From contig NZ_JBHTJM010000009.1 of NCBI RefSeq assembly GCF_042675745.1, forward strand, positions 62,001-126,000: a stretch of 64,000 bases of DNA. Direction: 5' to 3'. This document shows positions 53,275 through 62,881 of the stretch, in pieces (the stretch's first letter is position 1; every line of letters starts with the position of its first letter). The DNA is from Pseudofulvibacter geojedonensis (GTDB lineage Bacteria > Bacteroidota > Bacteroidia > Flavobacteriales > Flavobacteriaceae). The notes beneath the pieces are model-generated. The model was not told where the DNA came from, did not search any database, and saw nothing but the letters and a program-made list of their open reading frames with translations. The position numbers and the translations under genes were made by a program.

Positions 53275-53478
53275 GTTAATGAAGACTTTAATGTCTTATA
53301 AAATTTTAAAGTCGACAATATACTAAAACTAGCTGAGTTTAAAAGTTAAAGAAGTTGAAAAGTTTAGAGCTAAAAATTAATATTACATAGGCATTTTAAG
53401 TTCTTATTCTTAATCGTCTTCTAATTTCGAGTTCAACTTCATTTAACTATCTTTACAGCCTATTTTTAGTTAAATATT

Positions 53479-54801
53479 ATGACCAAACCAATAAAAGGAT
53501 TTTCAAAACTTTCTAAGGAAGATAAAGTAAATTGGATTGTTGATACATTTTTTAAAAACAATCCTAATGCCAAAAAATTAATTGAAAATTATTGGAATGA
53601 CGACAGTAAGCTTCAACAGCTTCACGATGAGTTTATTGAAAACACAATTACCAACTATTACTTACCATTAGGTGTAGCACCCAACTTTTTAATTAATGGA
53701 AAGTTACACACAATACCTATGGCTATTGAAGAAAGCTCTGTAGTTGCTGCTGCTAGTAAAGCTGCAAAATTTTGGTTTGACAGAGGTGGTTTTAAAGCCA
53801 AAGTGATTAACACCGTTAAAGTTGGCCATGTTCATTTTATGTATGAAGGTGACAAAATCAAATTAAAAAATTACTTTGATTCAATAAAATCAAAACTGTT
53901 TTCTGATTCTAAATCTATCACTCAAAATATGGAAAAAAGAGGTGGTGGCATTTTAGATATAGAATTGAAAGATAAAACCGATAAGCTTGATAATTATTAT
54001 CAACTTCATTGCTCCTTTGAAACCTTAGATGCAATGGGAGCAAATTTTATCAATTCTTGCTTAGAGCAATTTGCAAAAACCTTTAAATCAGAAGCTCTTA
54101 ATTATCTTGAATTCTCCGAAGAAGAAAAAGATATTACCATTGTAATGAGTATTTTATCTAACTATGTTCCGGAATGTTTGGTTAGAGCAGAAGTTTCTTG
54201 TCCGGTTGAACAATTAAATGAAGACAAAGGAATATCTCCAGAAATCTTTGCTGATAAGTTTGTGAAAGCGGTTGAAATAGCTGAAATAGAACCCTACAGA
54301 GCTGTTACGCATAATAAGGGAATTATGAATGGAATAGACGCTGTTATTCTAGCTACAGGAAACGACTTTAGAGCTGTAGAAGCAGGAGTTCATGCCTATG
54401 CTGCACGAAACGGACAATATTCTAGTTTAACACATGCCTCTGTTGAAAATGGTATTTTTAAGTTTTGGATAGAAATTCCATTAGCTTTAGGTACAGTTGG
54501 AGGGCTAACCAACTTACACCCTTTAGTTAAATTAGCATTAGAGATGCTAGAAAAACCTAACGCTAAAGAACTAATGCAAATAGTTGCTGTTGCTGGTTTA
54601 GCTCAAAATTTTGGAGCCTTACGATCATTAACAACTACTGGTATTCAAAAAGGACATATGAAAATGCACTTAATGAATATTTTAAACCAGCTAGGCGCTT
54701 CTACACAAGAAAAGGCAACAATTGCAAAGCACTTTGAAAACAAAACAGTTAGTCATAGTGACGTAGTTAATAAGTATAATGAATTAAAAAACATAAATTA
54801 A
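53479..54801 (+). CDS. Hydroxymethylglutaryl-CoA reductase, class II (degradative type), 440 aa
   Basis: NAD(P)H-dependent HMG-CoA/mevalonate interconversion. Class II features are PMAIEESSVVAAASKAAKFW (catalytic Glu), HNKGIMNGIDAV (catalytic Lys), LATGNDFRAVEAG (catalytic Asp) and GTVGGLTNLHPL. In flavobacteria, which use the mevalonate route for isoprenoids, this enzyme works in synthesis despite the label. It is followed after 6 bp by a GHMP kinase gene, probably the same pathway. Confidence 0.95.
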   Translation: MTKPIKGFSKLSKEDKVNWIVDTFFKNNPNAKKLIENYWNDDSKLQQLHDEFIENTITNYYLPLGVAPNFLINGKLHTIPMAIEESSVVAAASKAAKFWFDRGGFKAKVINTVKVGHVHFMYEGDKIKLKNYFDSIKSKLFSDSKSITQNMEKRGGGILDIELKDKTDKLDNYYQLHCSFETLDAMGANFINSCLEQFAKTFKSEALNYLEFSEEEKDITIVMSILSNYVPECLVRAEVSCPVEQLNEDKGISPEIFADKFVKAVEIAEIEPYRAVTHNKGIMNGIDAVILATGNDFRAVEAGVHAYAARNGQYSSLTHASVENGIFKFWIEIPLALGTVGGLTNLHPLVKLALEMLEKPNAKELMQIVAVAGLAQNFGALRSLTTTGIQKGHMKMHLMNILNQLGASTQEKATIAKHFENKTVSHSDVVNKYNELKNIN

Positions 54802-54807
54802 TTCATT

Positions 54808-55734
54808 TTGAACACTAAAGTATATTACAGTCACGGAAAATTTTTACTTACTGGAGAATATGTTGTTCTAGACGGAGTTAATTCATTGGCTTTACCCACT
54901 CAAAAAGGGCAATATCTTAGTGTTACCAAAATAGATAACCCTAAAATTATTTGGAGAAGCTACAATGAAAGTAGAAATGTTTGGTTTGAGGATGTGATTC
55001 AATTTAGTGAAATTTCTTCTGGTTTTATGAAGCCTCGAAATGACATTTCTAACACTTTATTGAAAATATTACAAACCGCTAAAGAATTAAACTCCCATTT
55101 TTTAAATACTAAGCAAGGCTTTTTAGTAACTACTAGATTAACTTTTAACAGACAGTTTGGATTAGGAAGCTCATCTACTTTAATAACCAATATAGCTAAA
55201 TGGGCAAAAGTAAACCCATACCAGCTGCTTTGGAAGGCTTTTGGAGGGAGTGGTTATGACGTAGCTTGTGCAAATGCTAATTCGGCAATTACTTACCAAT
55301 TGTCAAACACTAAAAAACCTAGTGTAAATAGTGTTAGTTTTAACCCTAATTTCAAAGACAAACTGTATTTTATATATCTTAATCAAAAACAAAACAGCAA
55401 GGAAGCTATATCTCATTACAGAACTTTAAGTACTGAAGAAAAAATCAAAGCATCTCAACAAATAAATGAGATTACTGAAAAAGTAATTAGCTCTTCTTCC
55501 ATTCAAGAATTTAATGAGTTACTTAACAATCATGAGCTTATAATGAGTCTATTGCTACAGCAAAGAACCTGTAAAGAACTCTTATTTAATGATTACAATA
55601 ATGGCATTATAAAAAGCTTAGGAGCTTGGGGAGGAGATTTTGTTTTAGTAAGTACTACTAAAAACGAAGATCTAAATTATTTTAGGCAAAAAGGATACTC
55701 CACCATATTCAATTACAAAGACATAATATTATAA
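54808..55734 (+). CDS. GYDIA-family GHMP kinase, 308 aa, TTG start
   Basis: Small-molecule kinase of the galactokinase/homoserine/mevalonate/phosphomevalonate superfamily. Strand-opening HGKFLLTGEYVVLDG, the phosphate loop GLGSSSTLI (about residue 116) and the family-naming GYDVA (about 148) are present. Its position after HMG-CoA reductase suggests a mevalonate-pathway phosphorylation, but the substrate is unproven. The initiator is TTG (54808): no ATG exists near the conserved N-terminus, and the frame is closed 2 codons upstream by the preceding stop. Confidence 0.9.
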   Translation: MNTKVYYSHGKFLLTGEYVVLDGVNSLALPTQKGQYLSVTKIDNPKIIWRSYNESRNVWFEDVIQFSEISSGFMKPRNDISNTLLKILQTAKELNSHFLNTKQGFLVTTRLTFNRQFGLGSSSTLITNIAKWAKVNPYQLLWKAFGGSGYDVACANANSAITYQLSNTKKPSVNSVSFNPNFKDKLYFIYLNQKQNSKEAISHYRTLSTEEKIKASQQINEITEKVISSSSIQEFNELLNNHELIMSLLLQQRTCKELLFNDYNNGIIKSLGAWGGDFVLVSTTKNEDLNYFRQKGYSTIFNYKDIIL

Positions 55735-55769
55735 AAAAACCTCTTGAATTTCATCAAGAGGTTTTTTTA
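55733..55769. terminator. Bidirectional intrinsic terminator
   Basis: AAAACCTCTTGA and TCAAGAGGTTTT form a 12-bp stem with a short loop, with an A run on one side and a T run on the other. It lies between the convergent GHMP kinase and PPIase genes. Confidence 0.9.
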
Positions 55770-55789
55770 AGTTATAACAATAATACATT

Positions 55790-57829
55790 TTAGTAATATC
55801 TAGATCTATTATCTTCAATCTCTACTTTTTTCTTTAAAGCTTTCATTACGCCAGAAACATTTGCTGGAGTAATTTTAGCGTACATTTTATATGAATCTAG
55901 CTTAGGTGCTTCTGTACGCTTAGTAACCTCTACTTTATAAATACCTTTTTCACCTTCTATTAAACCAGAAGTTTGACCAGATTCTAAAGCAAAAGCAGTT
56001 CCAACAACTAATGGCTCTCTACCTGCCCCTGGAATTGTAGGATTAGATAAACTTAATGCATTCGCCGTTTTAACATTCGTATTATTATTTTTAGCAATAT
56101 CTTCTAAAACAGTAGATGTTATTTTGTCTTTAAGCTGCTTAGCTTTCACCTCTTTACGTAAAATTGGCAATACTGTTGCAGATGCTTCATCTGTACTCAT
56201 TAATCCTTCAGCTTGCTTTTCTGTTAATTGAACTACCACAAAACTACCTTTAACATCAAAACGTCTAACATCTCCAACTTTAGTATCTTCATCAAACATC
56301 CATTTTACAATTTGTCTCTGAGAACCTTGTAAGCCTGGCAAATTATCAGCTAACTCAACCACTTTATTAACTGGACGTAACTGGTATTTTTTATCTTCAG
56401 CAACTTTAGTAAAGTCACCTGAACCAACCGCTACTTCAAAAGCAGTGGCATCGTTATATAAATTTTCTAAAGTTTTTTGCGAAGCTTCAACTTTAGTTGC
56501 AATAGTTGCTAATTGATACTTTTTCTCTTCTTTAGTATCTACAACTTTAATGATATGAAAACCAAAATCTGTTTCTACTAAACCAATAGAACCTTTATCG
56601 TTGTTGAAAACATAATCGTTAAATTCTTTTACCATTTGTCCTTCATTAAACCACCCTAAATCTCCTCCTTTAGTTTTAGACGGCCCGTCTGAGTTCTCTT
56701 TAGCAAATTCTGCAAATTCTTTATCAGACCCTTTAACTTCAGCTAATAATCTATTCGCTTCAGCTTTAGCTTCTTCTTTAGTTCTTTTTACTTCTGGGTT
56801 TGCTCTTGTAGCTCCTTCATAAGCAATTAAAATATGACTAGCTTTTACAGAAGGATCCATCTTAACTCCAGTTAATTTAGCCACCTTAGTAAAATCTCCC
56901 ATTACATATGGTCCAAAAACATCTCCTATTTGCATAGAATCTACTTCTGTTTGAATTGGCTGATCTAAAGCACTTACTAACTTATATATGCTATCGTACT
57001 TAGTTTCAGAATTTTCTTCAACCAAAGCAATCATTTTCTCTCCTGTAGCTGCTTTTAAGGCCTCCATATTCTTCAACATCTTGGCTTTAGCAGCATCTTC
57101 ATCTTCTTTAGAAGGTTTCTCTTCAAAATAAACAAACTGAATTGATCTGTTTGCTTCTTGCTTAAACTCATCTTTGTGAGCATTGATATACGACTGAATT
57201 TTGTCTTTAGAAATGGTAATTGTACTATCTGCAATAGAAGTGTATGGCAAGTACACATATTTCATATCAATTAAATCATTCTCCATTTTATAAGCCAACT
57301 CTCCAGCCTTTTCTGTTGGTAAAGAAGCAGCTTTTAACATTGCAGTATATAATTGAGTCTGACCAGATATAGCAATATTCTCTTCTGTTGCTTTCCAAGC
57401 TGCAGGGTTTTCTGCAACTCTCTGTTCTATCAACTCTTTTATTTTTCCTTCATCTAAAGTACCATCTTCTGCTTTAAATTCTGGGTTGTAAGTAAATTGA
57501 CTTTTGATTAAGTCCCACATTTGATCTTTTTCAACACGAATACCTAATTTGTCGAATTCAGCTTTTTTAAGGATATTTTCAATCTGTTGATCATAAACTC
57601 TATTAACAGCTTGCATTTGGTTTTGAGAACCTCCTTGAGCTTTTACTTGCCTATCAAAATCTTCTACATAAACCACTTCATCGCCAACCTTAGCAACAAA
57701 CTGCTTTCCGCCGCCATTATTAACAAAATCCATAATCTTACCTGGGTCTATTAAAAACAAAACAAGACCTAATGCGATAAGTATAATTAATAAAAAAGAC
57801 TTCTCTCTAATTCTTCCTAAGATTGCCAT
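55790..57829 (-). CDS. PpiD-like periplasmic peptidyl-prolyl isomerase/chaperone, 679 aa
   Basis: An N-terminal membrane anchor (about 11-27) is followed by a SurA/PpiD N-terminal helical domain (about 38-230), a parvulin PPIC domain (about 330-435; ASHILIAY, GDLGWFNEGQMV, FGFHIIKV) and a second, less conserved region. It probably assists folding of secreted and outer-membrane proteins. Last gene of the minus-strand series that starts at coaX. The 154-bp gap upstream has two GCGAAAATA copies but no clear promoter. Confidence 0.93.
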   Translation of the reverse strand: MAILGRIREKSFLLIILIALGLVLFLIDPGKIMDFVNNGGGKQFVAKVGDEVVYVEDFDRQVKAQGGSQNQMQAVNRVYDQQIENILKKAEFDKLGIRVEKDQMWDLIKSQFTYNPEFKAEDGTLDEGKIKELIEQRVAENPAAWKATEENIAISGQTQLYTAMLKAASLPTEKAGELAYKMENDLIDMKYVYLPYTSIADSTITISKDKIQSYINAHKDEFKQEANRSIQFVYFEEKPSKEDEDAAKAKMLKNMEALKAATGEKMIALVEENSETKYDSIYKLVSALDQPIQTEVDSMQIGDVFGPYVMGDFTKVAKLTGVKMDPSVKASHILIAYEGATRANPEVKRTKEEAKAEANRLLAEVKGSDKEFAEFAKENSDGPSKTKGGDLGWFNEGQMVKEFNDYVFNNDKGSIGLVETDFGFHIIKVVDTKEEKKYQLATIATKVEASQKTLENLYNDATAFEVAVGSGDFTKVAEDKKYQLRPVNKVVELADNLPGLQGSQRQIVKWMFDEDTKVGDVRRFDVKGSFVVVQLTEKQAEGLMSTDEASATVLPILRKEVKAKQLKDKITSTVLEDIAKNNNTNVKTANALSLSNPTIPGAGREPLVVGTAFALESGQTSGLIEGEKGIYKVEVTKRTEAPKLDSYKMYAKITPANVSGVMKALKKKVEIEDNRSRYY

Positions 57830-57983
57830 TCTTCAAGTTATTTTAAAAAATTTAGTGAGCGAAAATACCATTTTCTAAGCGAAAATAAAAGGGAAATAAC
57901 GAAATATTAATAGCACAGAAACTTAAGCGACAAGTAGTTTAAAAAGCAAATGTGTTTTTTCAATACAAAACCTCCTTAAACCA

Positions 57984-59270
57984 CTAGTCTTCTATTACTT
58001 TTTGCAATTTAATTAAGTCTATTTTTGTATTAGATACTTCTAAGATTGTAAACTTATAGACTCCCACATAAACTTCTTCGTCTTGAGAAGGGATTTCCTC
58101 TGTATAAAACACAATTAATCCCCCAAGGGTTTCGTACTGTTCTGCCTTTGGCAAATCTAACTTATATGTTTCATTAACGTAATCTACTTCTTGCCTAGCC
58201 GAGAAAGTATAGGTGTCGTTTTCATGTTTTTCTTCTACCAAATCGATTGTATCATGTTCATCTTCTATTTCTCCAAACAACTCTTCTACAATATCTTCTA
58301 CTGTCATCATACCAGATGTACCTCCATATTCATCTAATACAATAGAAATGCTTTTTCTTCTTTTAATTAACACATCTAACACATCACTCACCAACATGGT
58401 TTCAGGAACAAACTCTACTGGCAACAATATTGATTTTACCGTTCGAGGTTTTTTAAACATATCAAACGAATGCACATAGCCAATAATATCATCTATAGTA
58501 TCTTTATACACCAAAACCTTAGAATACCCAGTTTCTACAAACAACTGTTTTACATTCTTAATACTCTCATGCAGTTCTACCGCAACAATTTCTGTTCTGG
58601 GCACCATTACTTCTCGAGACTTTACTTCGGCAAACTCAAGGGCGTTTTGAAAAAGCTGAATTTCTGCGTCCACCTCATCTGTTTCTGCTACACTCTCCAT
58701 CTGTTCAGAAATATAATTTCCTAATTCTACTTTAGAGAAAGACAGTTGTACTTGATCTCCATCTGTTTTAAAAAATGTCTTTAAAACAAAATCTGATATC
58801 CACATTACAAACAATGAGACAAAGTGAAACAACAGGTAAAACAAATATGCTGGTAATGCAAAAAACTTAAGCAGAGAATTGGCATAAATTTGAAAAAACA
58901 CCTTTGGCAAGAACTCTGCAGTAATTAATATAACTATTGTAGATATAACTGTTTGAATTAACAAACTAAAATTCATTACGAAGTATTGCAAAAGTTCGCT
59001 AGAAAACTGTAGATTTAATAACCAGTTCATTATCAAATCTCCCATAAACAAACCATAGATTACAAGAGCTATGTTATTTCCCACTAACATAGTGGCAATA
59101 AACTTAGACGGCTTTTCAGTTATCTTAGCCAAAACCTTAGCTAAAAACCCCTCTTTTTTCTTTTCTAACTCTATGTGTATTTTATTAGACGAAACATACG
59201 CCATTTCCATACCTGAAAAAAAACCAGATAGCAACAACATAGAAATAATAATAAGTAACTCTATCAGCAT
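57984..59270 (-). CDS. CNNM/CBS/CorC_HlyC (hemolysin family) membrane protein, 428 aa
   Basis: The CNNM transmembrane domain (about 1-180) has the opening SGFFSGMEMAYVSSN, then come two CBS domains (about 205-335; VMVPRTEIVAV, VLDEYGGTSGMMTVEDIVEELFGEI) and a CorC_HlyC domain. Members are linked to Mg2+/Co2+ export or homeostasis. The ATG at 59270 replaces a TTG at 59306. It resembles GldE in layout, but it lacks the usual ssb/gldD context, so that name is not used. Confidence 0.92.
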   Translation of the reverse strand: MLIELLIIISMLLLSGFFSGMEMAYVSSNKIHIELEKKKEGFLAKVLAKITEKPSKFIATMLVGNNIALVIYGLFMGDLIMNWLLNLQFSSELLQYFVMNFSLLIQTVISTIVILITAEFLPKVFFQIYANSLLKFFALPAYLFYLLFHFVSLFVMWISDFVLKTFFKTDGDQVQLSFSKVELGNYISEQMESVAETDEVDAEIQLFQNALEFAEVKSREVMVPRTEIVAVELHESIKNVKQLFVETGYSKVLVYKDTIDDIIGYVHSFDMFKKPRTVKSILLPVEFVPETMLVSDVLDVLIKRRKSISIVLDEYGGTSGMMTVEDIVEELFGEIEDEHDTIDLVEEKHENDTYTFSARQEVDYVNETYKLDLPKAEQYETLGGLIVFYTEEIPSQDEEVYVGVYKFTILEVSNTKIDLIKLQKVIED

Positions 59271-59342
59271 ATTAGGTAAAAATACAAAAACCTTGTAAGA
59301 ATACAACTTACAAGGCCTTTATGAAATATTTAAACATTTAAA

Positions 59343-59552
59343 TTATTTGTTTTTATTCTTGTTTTTATAATACTCATCAAAACGCTTGCGATATTTTCTA
59401 TTAAAGAAAAACTTAAATATAGCCATAGCAGCTGCAAATAAAAATATCAGCGCCATTTGCCTATCTGAGCCCCATAAATTCACAACTTGATATAAAAATA
59501 TGGCTGCAAAAATAATATATAATACCTGAAATATGTTTCCCAATTTATTCAT
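59343..59552 (-). CDS. Small conserved membrane protein, 69 aa
   Basis: Two hydrophobic helices (about 8-24, 33-50) followed by a strongly basic tail (FFNRKYRKRFDEYYKNKN). No known domain recognised. Same strand as its neighbours lptC (upstream) and the CNNM protein (downstream), with AT-rich gaps of about 80 bp on each side. Confidence 0.75.
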   Translation of the reverse strand: MNKLGNIFQVLYIIFAAIFLYQVVNLWGSDRQMALIFLFAAAMAIFKFFFNRKYRKRFDEYYKNKNKNK

Positions 59553-59633
59553 TCAATTTATTTTATTTAGCAAAAAGAACAAACTTCTATTCTATTTTAC
59601 TTTTTAATGATATTCTCTAAAATTATTAATTGG

Positions 59634-60191
59634 TTATTTTTTGATGTATTGCTCTCCGTCATTATCAAACGAGCTAAAAACAGTAAAATCTGCATTAGCA
59701 TCAAACCCTCCTTTGCCTATGTTATACCCTCCATCTTCTGCCTCATACTTGTAGGGTTGATTGGTAAACAGCCACTCGGTTTTTTGGTCGTAATACAACT
59801 GATCTGCCAGTAACTTTTTACCATCATGAGTAAACACCTGAACATTACCTCTTAAATCTATTAATTGTGTTTTATTATACACAACCGCTTGGTCGGCTTT
59901 TACAGTAGTTTTATTTCCATTCTCATACAAATATACCACCAATCCTTCTGGAAAAGAATTATACGCAAACTCCTTATTGCTAAAATCTAACATTTTGGCA
60001 CTTATTAAATGAGCTCGCAACTTACCCGAATCGGTATGCTTTAAATTGATATTTTCTGCAATTCCAGCAGGTGCTAACGTAGCTCGTTGCATTCGCTTAA
60101 TATCATCATAATTATCTTGACAAGCATAAAAAAAGACTGCCACGATCAATATCGTAACAGTCCTTATAAATATATTTGTATAGCTATTCAT
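59634..60191 (-). CDS. lptC: LPS-export protein LptC, 185 aa
   Basis: Periplasmic bridge component of the Lpt system. N-terminal hydrophobic segment with a lipobox-like VFFYAC (Cys24), then an LptC beta-jellyroll (GLVVYLYENGNKTTVKADQAVVYNKTQ, trimmed: key strands VVYLYEN, ADQAVVYN, LADQLYYDQKTEWL). The gene overlaps the TPR gene by one base, indicating coupling. Confidence 0.93.
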   Translation of the reverse strand: MNSYTNIFIRTVTILIVAVFFYACQDNYDDIKRMQRATLAPAGIAENINLKHTDSGKLRAHLISAKMLDFSNKEFAYNSFPEGLVVYLYENGNKTTVKADQAVVYNKTQLIDLRGNVQVFTHDGKKLLADQLYYDQKTEWLFTNQPYKYEAEDGGYNIGKGGFDANADFTVFSSFDNDGEQYIKK

Positions 60192-61567
60192 TATAAACTA
60201 GGAACAGTAACCGAACTACCTATCCAGCAACCAAAAGTTACTTTATCTCCTGGCTTGTACTTACTATTGGTAAATATATCTTGCTTGCTAGGTGCTTTTG
60301 CTCTGTAATTTGCTGCTAATTTAGAAGCATATGACTTTAACGAGGCATCTACTCTACCAGCTTTATCAGCTGTATTAGCAGCCAACCAATATACTGCTCT
60401 TTTCTCAAAAGTTGTAGAACCACAACTGTTAGCCGAGCTTGCGTACATCTTTGCAATTAAAGTATAAGCTCTTCCCATAGATGGACTCTTTGCCAATGCT
60501 TTGTTAGCATAAGCTCTTGCTTTTCCTTTAGCTCCTTTTTTACTATACATAACTGCTAACCTGCTGTAGTATATTTTAGCTTTGTCGTAGTTATCTGTAG
60601 ATAAATCTGCAGCTTCATTATAGTACTTATCAGCATCTGCTGTTTTACCTTTCTTCTGATTTAAGATACCTAAATATAATGCTGATTTAGCAGATGGCTC
60701 TAACTCATGAAAAGAAGCAACTAACTTAGCAAATATTGGAGCATCAGAACAATCTTTCCCTGCTAATCTGCTTGCCGCATTACGCAACCAAGTTGAATTG
60801 GTTTTGTTAGCTTCATAATTCTTCTCAAACAAAGGAACCAAGTTATCACATTCAGCTCTAGTACCAATCTCTTTATCAATACCTCCTGATATTTGATCGT
60901 AAGCACTTACAAAAGACGAATAACTATTTAACTTTCTAGTTTCTTTTTTAGTAATAGTACCCGCTTCTTCTTTTACTAATAAAGCATCTTTCTTACTAGA
61001 AAAGTTTTTTCTTTCATCTTCAACCTTATCAGTAACCTTAGTATACATATCAATTAAATACTGAAAGTCTTTCGTTTTATTATCATATAATCCAACAGCT
61101 AGCTTAAAATAAGTGTATAATGATTTTGGATTCTGAAATGTTTTCGCATCTTTTTCATATGCTTCATCAAAAACATTAAATTGTTCTATTGGTGTACCAA
61201 AACCTTCATCGAACATTAATTGTCCCATTTTAGCTTTTGTTTTCCCCACAGGGAATTTTTTAGGCATGTTAGCCATACTTTCCTTATACAAAGACATTAG
61301 GTCTTTTATTGCTGCAGTTTTGTCTGCACCAGTAGACTTTTTAATCTTGTTTTTTAAGATTTTTTCTCCGTATACATATATAGCGTTATTTAGCTTCGGA
61401 CATGTTTTTCTAACAAACATCCATGGCTCCATTGCCGCATCATAATTTTTCACTTTAGCAGCTTCTGTAAATATAGAAAGTTTTTCCATACACTCTTCGT
61501 TCTGTTGAGCGCTTACTGCAAACGCTAAACAAAACAACGCTAAAAATAAGTTAATTTTGGTCTTCAT
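60191..61567 (-). CDS. Periplasmic TPR-repeat protein, 458 aa
   Basis: A signal peptide (1-20, ending VSAQ) is followed by helical repeats. TPR-like pairs are clearest at about 305-400 (SALYLGILNQKKGKTADADKYYNEAADL, trimmed; then YYSRLAVMYSKKGAKGKARAYANKAL). The C-terminus has a short Cys/Gly segment (CWIGSSVTV). Function unknown; position between an outer-membrane protein gene and lptC suggests an envelope-assembly role, an inference only. Confidence 0.85.
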   Translation of the reverse strand: MKTKINLFLALFCLAFAVSAQQNEECMEKLSIFTEAAKVKNYDAAMEPWMFVRKTCPKLNNAIYVYGEKILKNKIKKSTGADKTAAIKDLMSLYKESMANMPKKFPVGKTKAKMGQLMFDEGFGTPIEQFNVFDEAYEKDAKTFQNPKSLYTYFKLAVGLYDNKTKDFQYLIDMYTKVTDKVEDERKNFSSKKDALLVKEEAGTITKKETRKLNSYSSFVSAYDQISGGIDKEIGTRAECDNLVPLFEKNYEANKTNSTWLRNAASRLAGKDCSDAPIFAKLVASFHELEPSAKSALYLGILNQKKGKTADADKYYNEAADLSTDNYDKAKIYYSRLAVMYSKKGAKGKARAYANKALAKSPSMGRAYTLIAKMYASSANSCGSTTFEKRAVYWLAANTADKAGRVDASLKSYASKLAANYRAKAPSKQDIFTNSKYKPGDKVTFGCWIGSSVTVPSL

Positions 61568-61588
61568 AAATTTCAGTTTTAAGGCTTG

Positions 61589-62881
61589 TTAATCTATTTT
61601 TCTTCTTTGGAACCATTTATCGTTAAACGACAAACTCACTCCAACATTTATAAAATTTTCTCTTACTATATCTTTGTCTTTAGTTCCTCTACTACCATAT
61701 TCTATCATCAGGTTGGCATTAGAGAACATTTTACCAACTGGTAATCCTACACCAAAAGACATGCCAAACTCTTCGATATCTTTTCCTTTAACAACTAAAC
61801 CAGTTTTTTCAAAACGTGCTCCTGCTCTATACACAACTCTTTTCCAGTAGCTTGTTAAAGAATTGTATTTTGGTATGTAAAACCCTCCTATGGCATATTT
61901 TGAACCATTTGTATAACTAGCATTTACATTACTACTTATAGTTACAGGAACTCTAAATCTAGTTGCTGGAAAATCATTAGAACCAATTTGTGCAATATCT
62001 ATCCCTAGCATCCATTTTTTGGGTTGACTAATAGCTACTCCTGCACTAAATATAGAAGGTAATTTGTATGTTGTTTCTGCATCATTACCCAAATCAACTA
62101 CTTCTGTATCTCTGTAAGATGGCAACCCTGTTGAAGGACTCCAAGTAACCGAAGACAACAATTGTTGGTTTTCAGATTTTAATGACATTTCTGGACTATA
62201 GGTTACACCAGTCATTAATTGCAACTTATCATTTAACATCTTTTGATATGCCATTCCAAATTTTAAAGACAAACCAGATAGACGAGACTTATTATACTCT
62301 CTTGCGTCATAAGGATCTATATCTGCTTCTATAATTTCAAATGCTTCTTGCTCTATCTTACCAAAATTATAATTGATATCTGCTCCTACAGATAAACTTT
62401 TAGTAATATTATATCCTGCAGCTAAAAACACTTTACTTACTCCACCCGAACCTTCAAAACGCTTAGATCCTGCTTCTGCTGTAAACGGATTGGTAAACCC
62501 TGTTTTATACCCAACAGAACTATACGGCATTAACCCAAAACTAACGGCCATGTTTTTCATTGGCAAACCAACTGCTAGGTAATCTAAACTAGTAGAAGCA
62601 CTATTTGCTTCTTCTGTATTTGTTTTTAGCATATTAAAATTTTGATTCCCTCCTACAGAAAAAGTAGTCAATCTTAATTTACCTAAACCAGCCGGGTTTT
62701 GTAGATTTAAATGTATACTATCTGAAAATACACTTATACCACCCATGGCTCTATTTTCTACTGTACCTCTAAACTTCAATTCTCCTAATCCATAAAATGA
62801 ATAAGGCGAAGAAGTTCCTTGTTGTGCAACCATTTGTAATGAAAACATAGTTGCAAAAACTATTACAAGATTTTTAATCAT
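61589..62881 (-). CDS. Outer-membrane beta-barrel protein, 430 aa
   Basis: A signal peptide (1-19, ending MVAQ) is followed by a protein of alternating strands with frequent aromatic ends and a final strand NVGVSLSFNDKWFQRRKID, typical of FadL/OmpP1-like flavobacterial barrels. The opening SPYSFYGLGE and GGISVFSDS are common in this group. The cargo is unknown. Directly abuts coaX (no gap) and lies 21 bp before the TPR gene, so it is probably in one operon. Confidence 0.85.
   Translation of the reverse strand: MIKNLVIVFATMFSLQMVAQQGTSSPYSFYGLGELKFRGTVENRAMGGISVFSDSIHLNLQNPAGLGKLRLTTFSVGGNQNFNMLKTNTEEANSASTSLDYLAVGLPMKNMAVSFGLMPYSSVGYKTGFTNPFTAEAGSKRFEGSGGVSKVFLAAGYNITKSLSVGADINYNFGKIEQEAFEIIEADIDPYDAREYNKSRLSGLSLKFGMAYQKMLNDKLQLMTGVTYSPEMSLKSENQQLLSSVTWSPSTGLPSYRDTEVVDLGNDAETTYKLPSIFSAGVAISQPKKWMLGIDIAQIGSNDFPATRFRVPVTISSNVNASYTNGSKYAIGGFYIPKYNSLTSYWKRVVYRAGARFEKTGLVVKGKDIEEFGMSFGVGLPVGKMFSNANLMIEYGSRGTKDKDIVRENFINVGVSLSFNDKWFQRRKID

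Noticed and set aside
53284..53313. GACTTTA/TAAAGTC inverted pair upstream of the S9 peptidase gene
   Set aside because: Seven-bp AT-rich arms with a long AT-rich spacer are expected by chance in this sequence.
57984..59270. GldE (gliding protein) identity for the CNNM/CBS protein
   Set aside because: The domain layout is shared with GldE, but the usual ssb-gldD neighbours are missing. The gene sits in the coaX-lptC series instead, so a general hemolysin-family label is safer.
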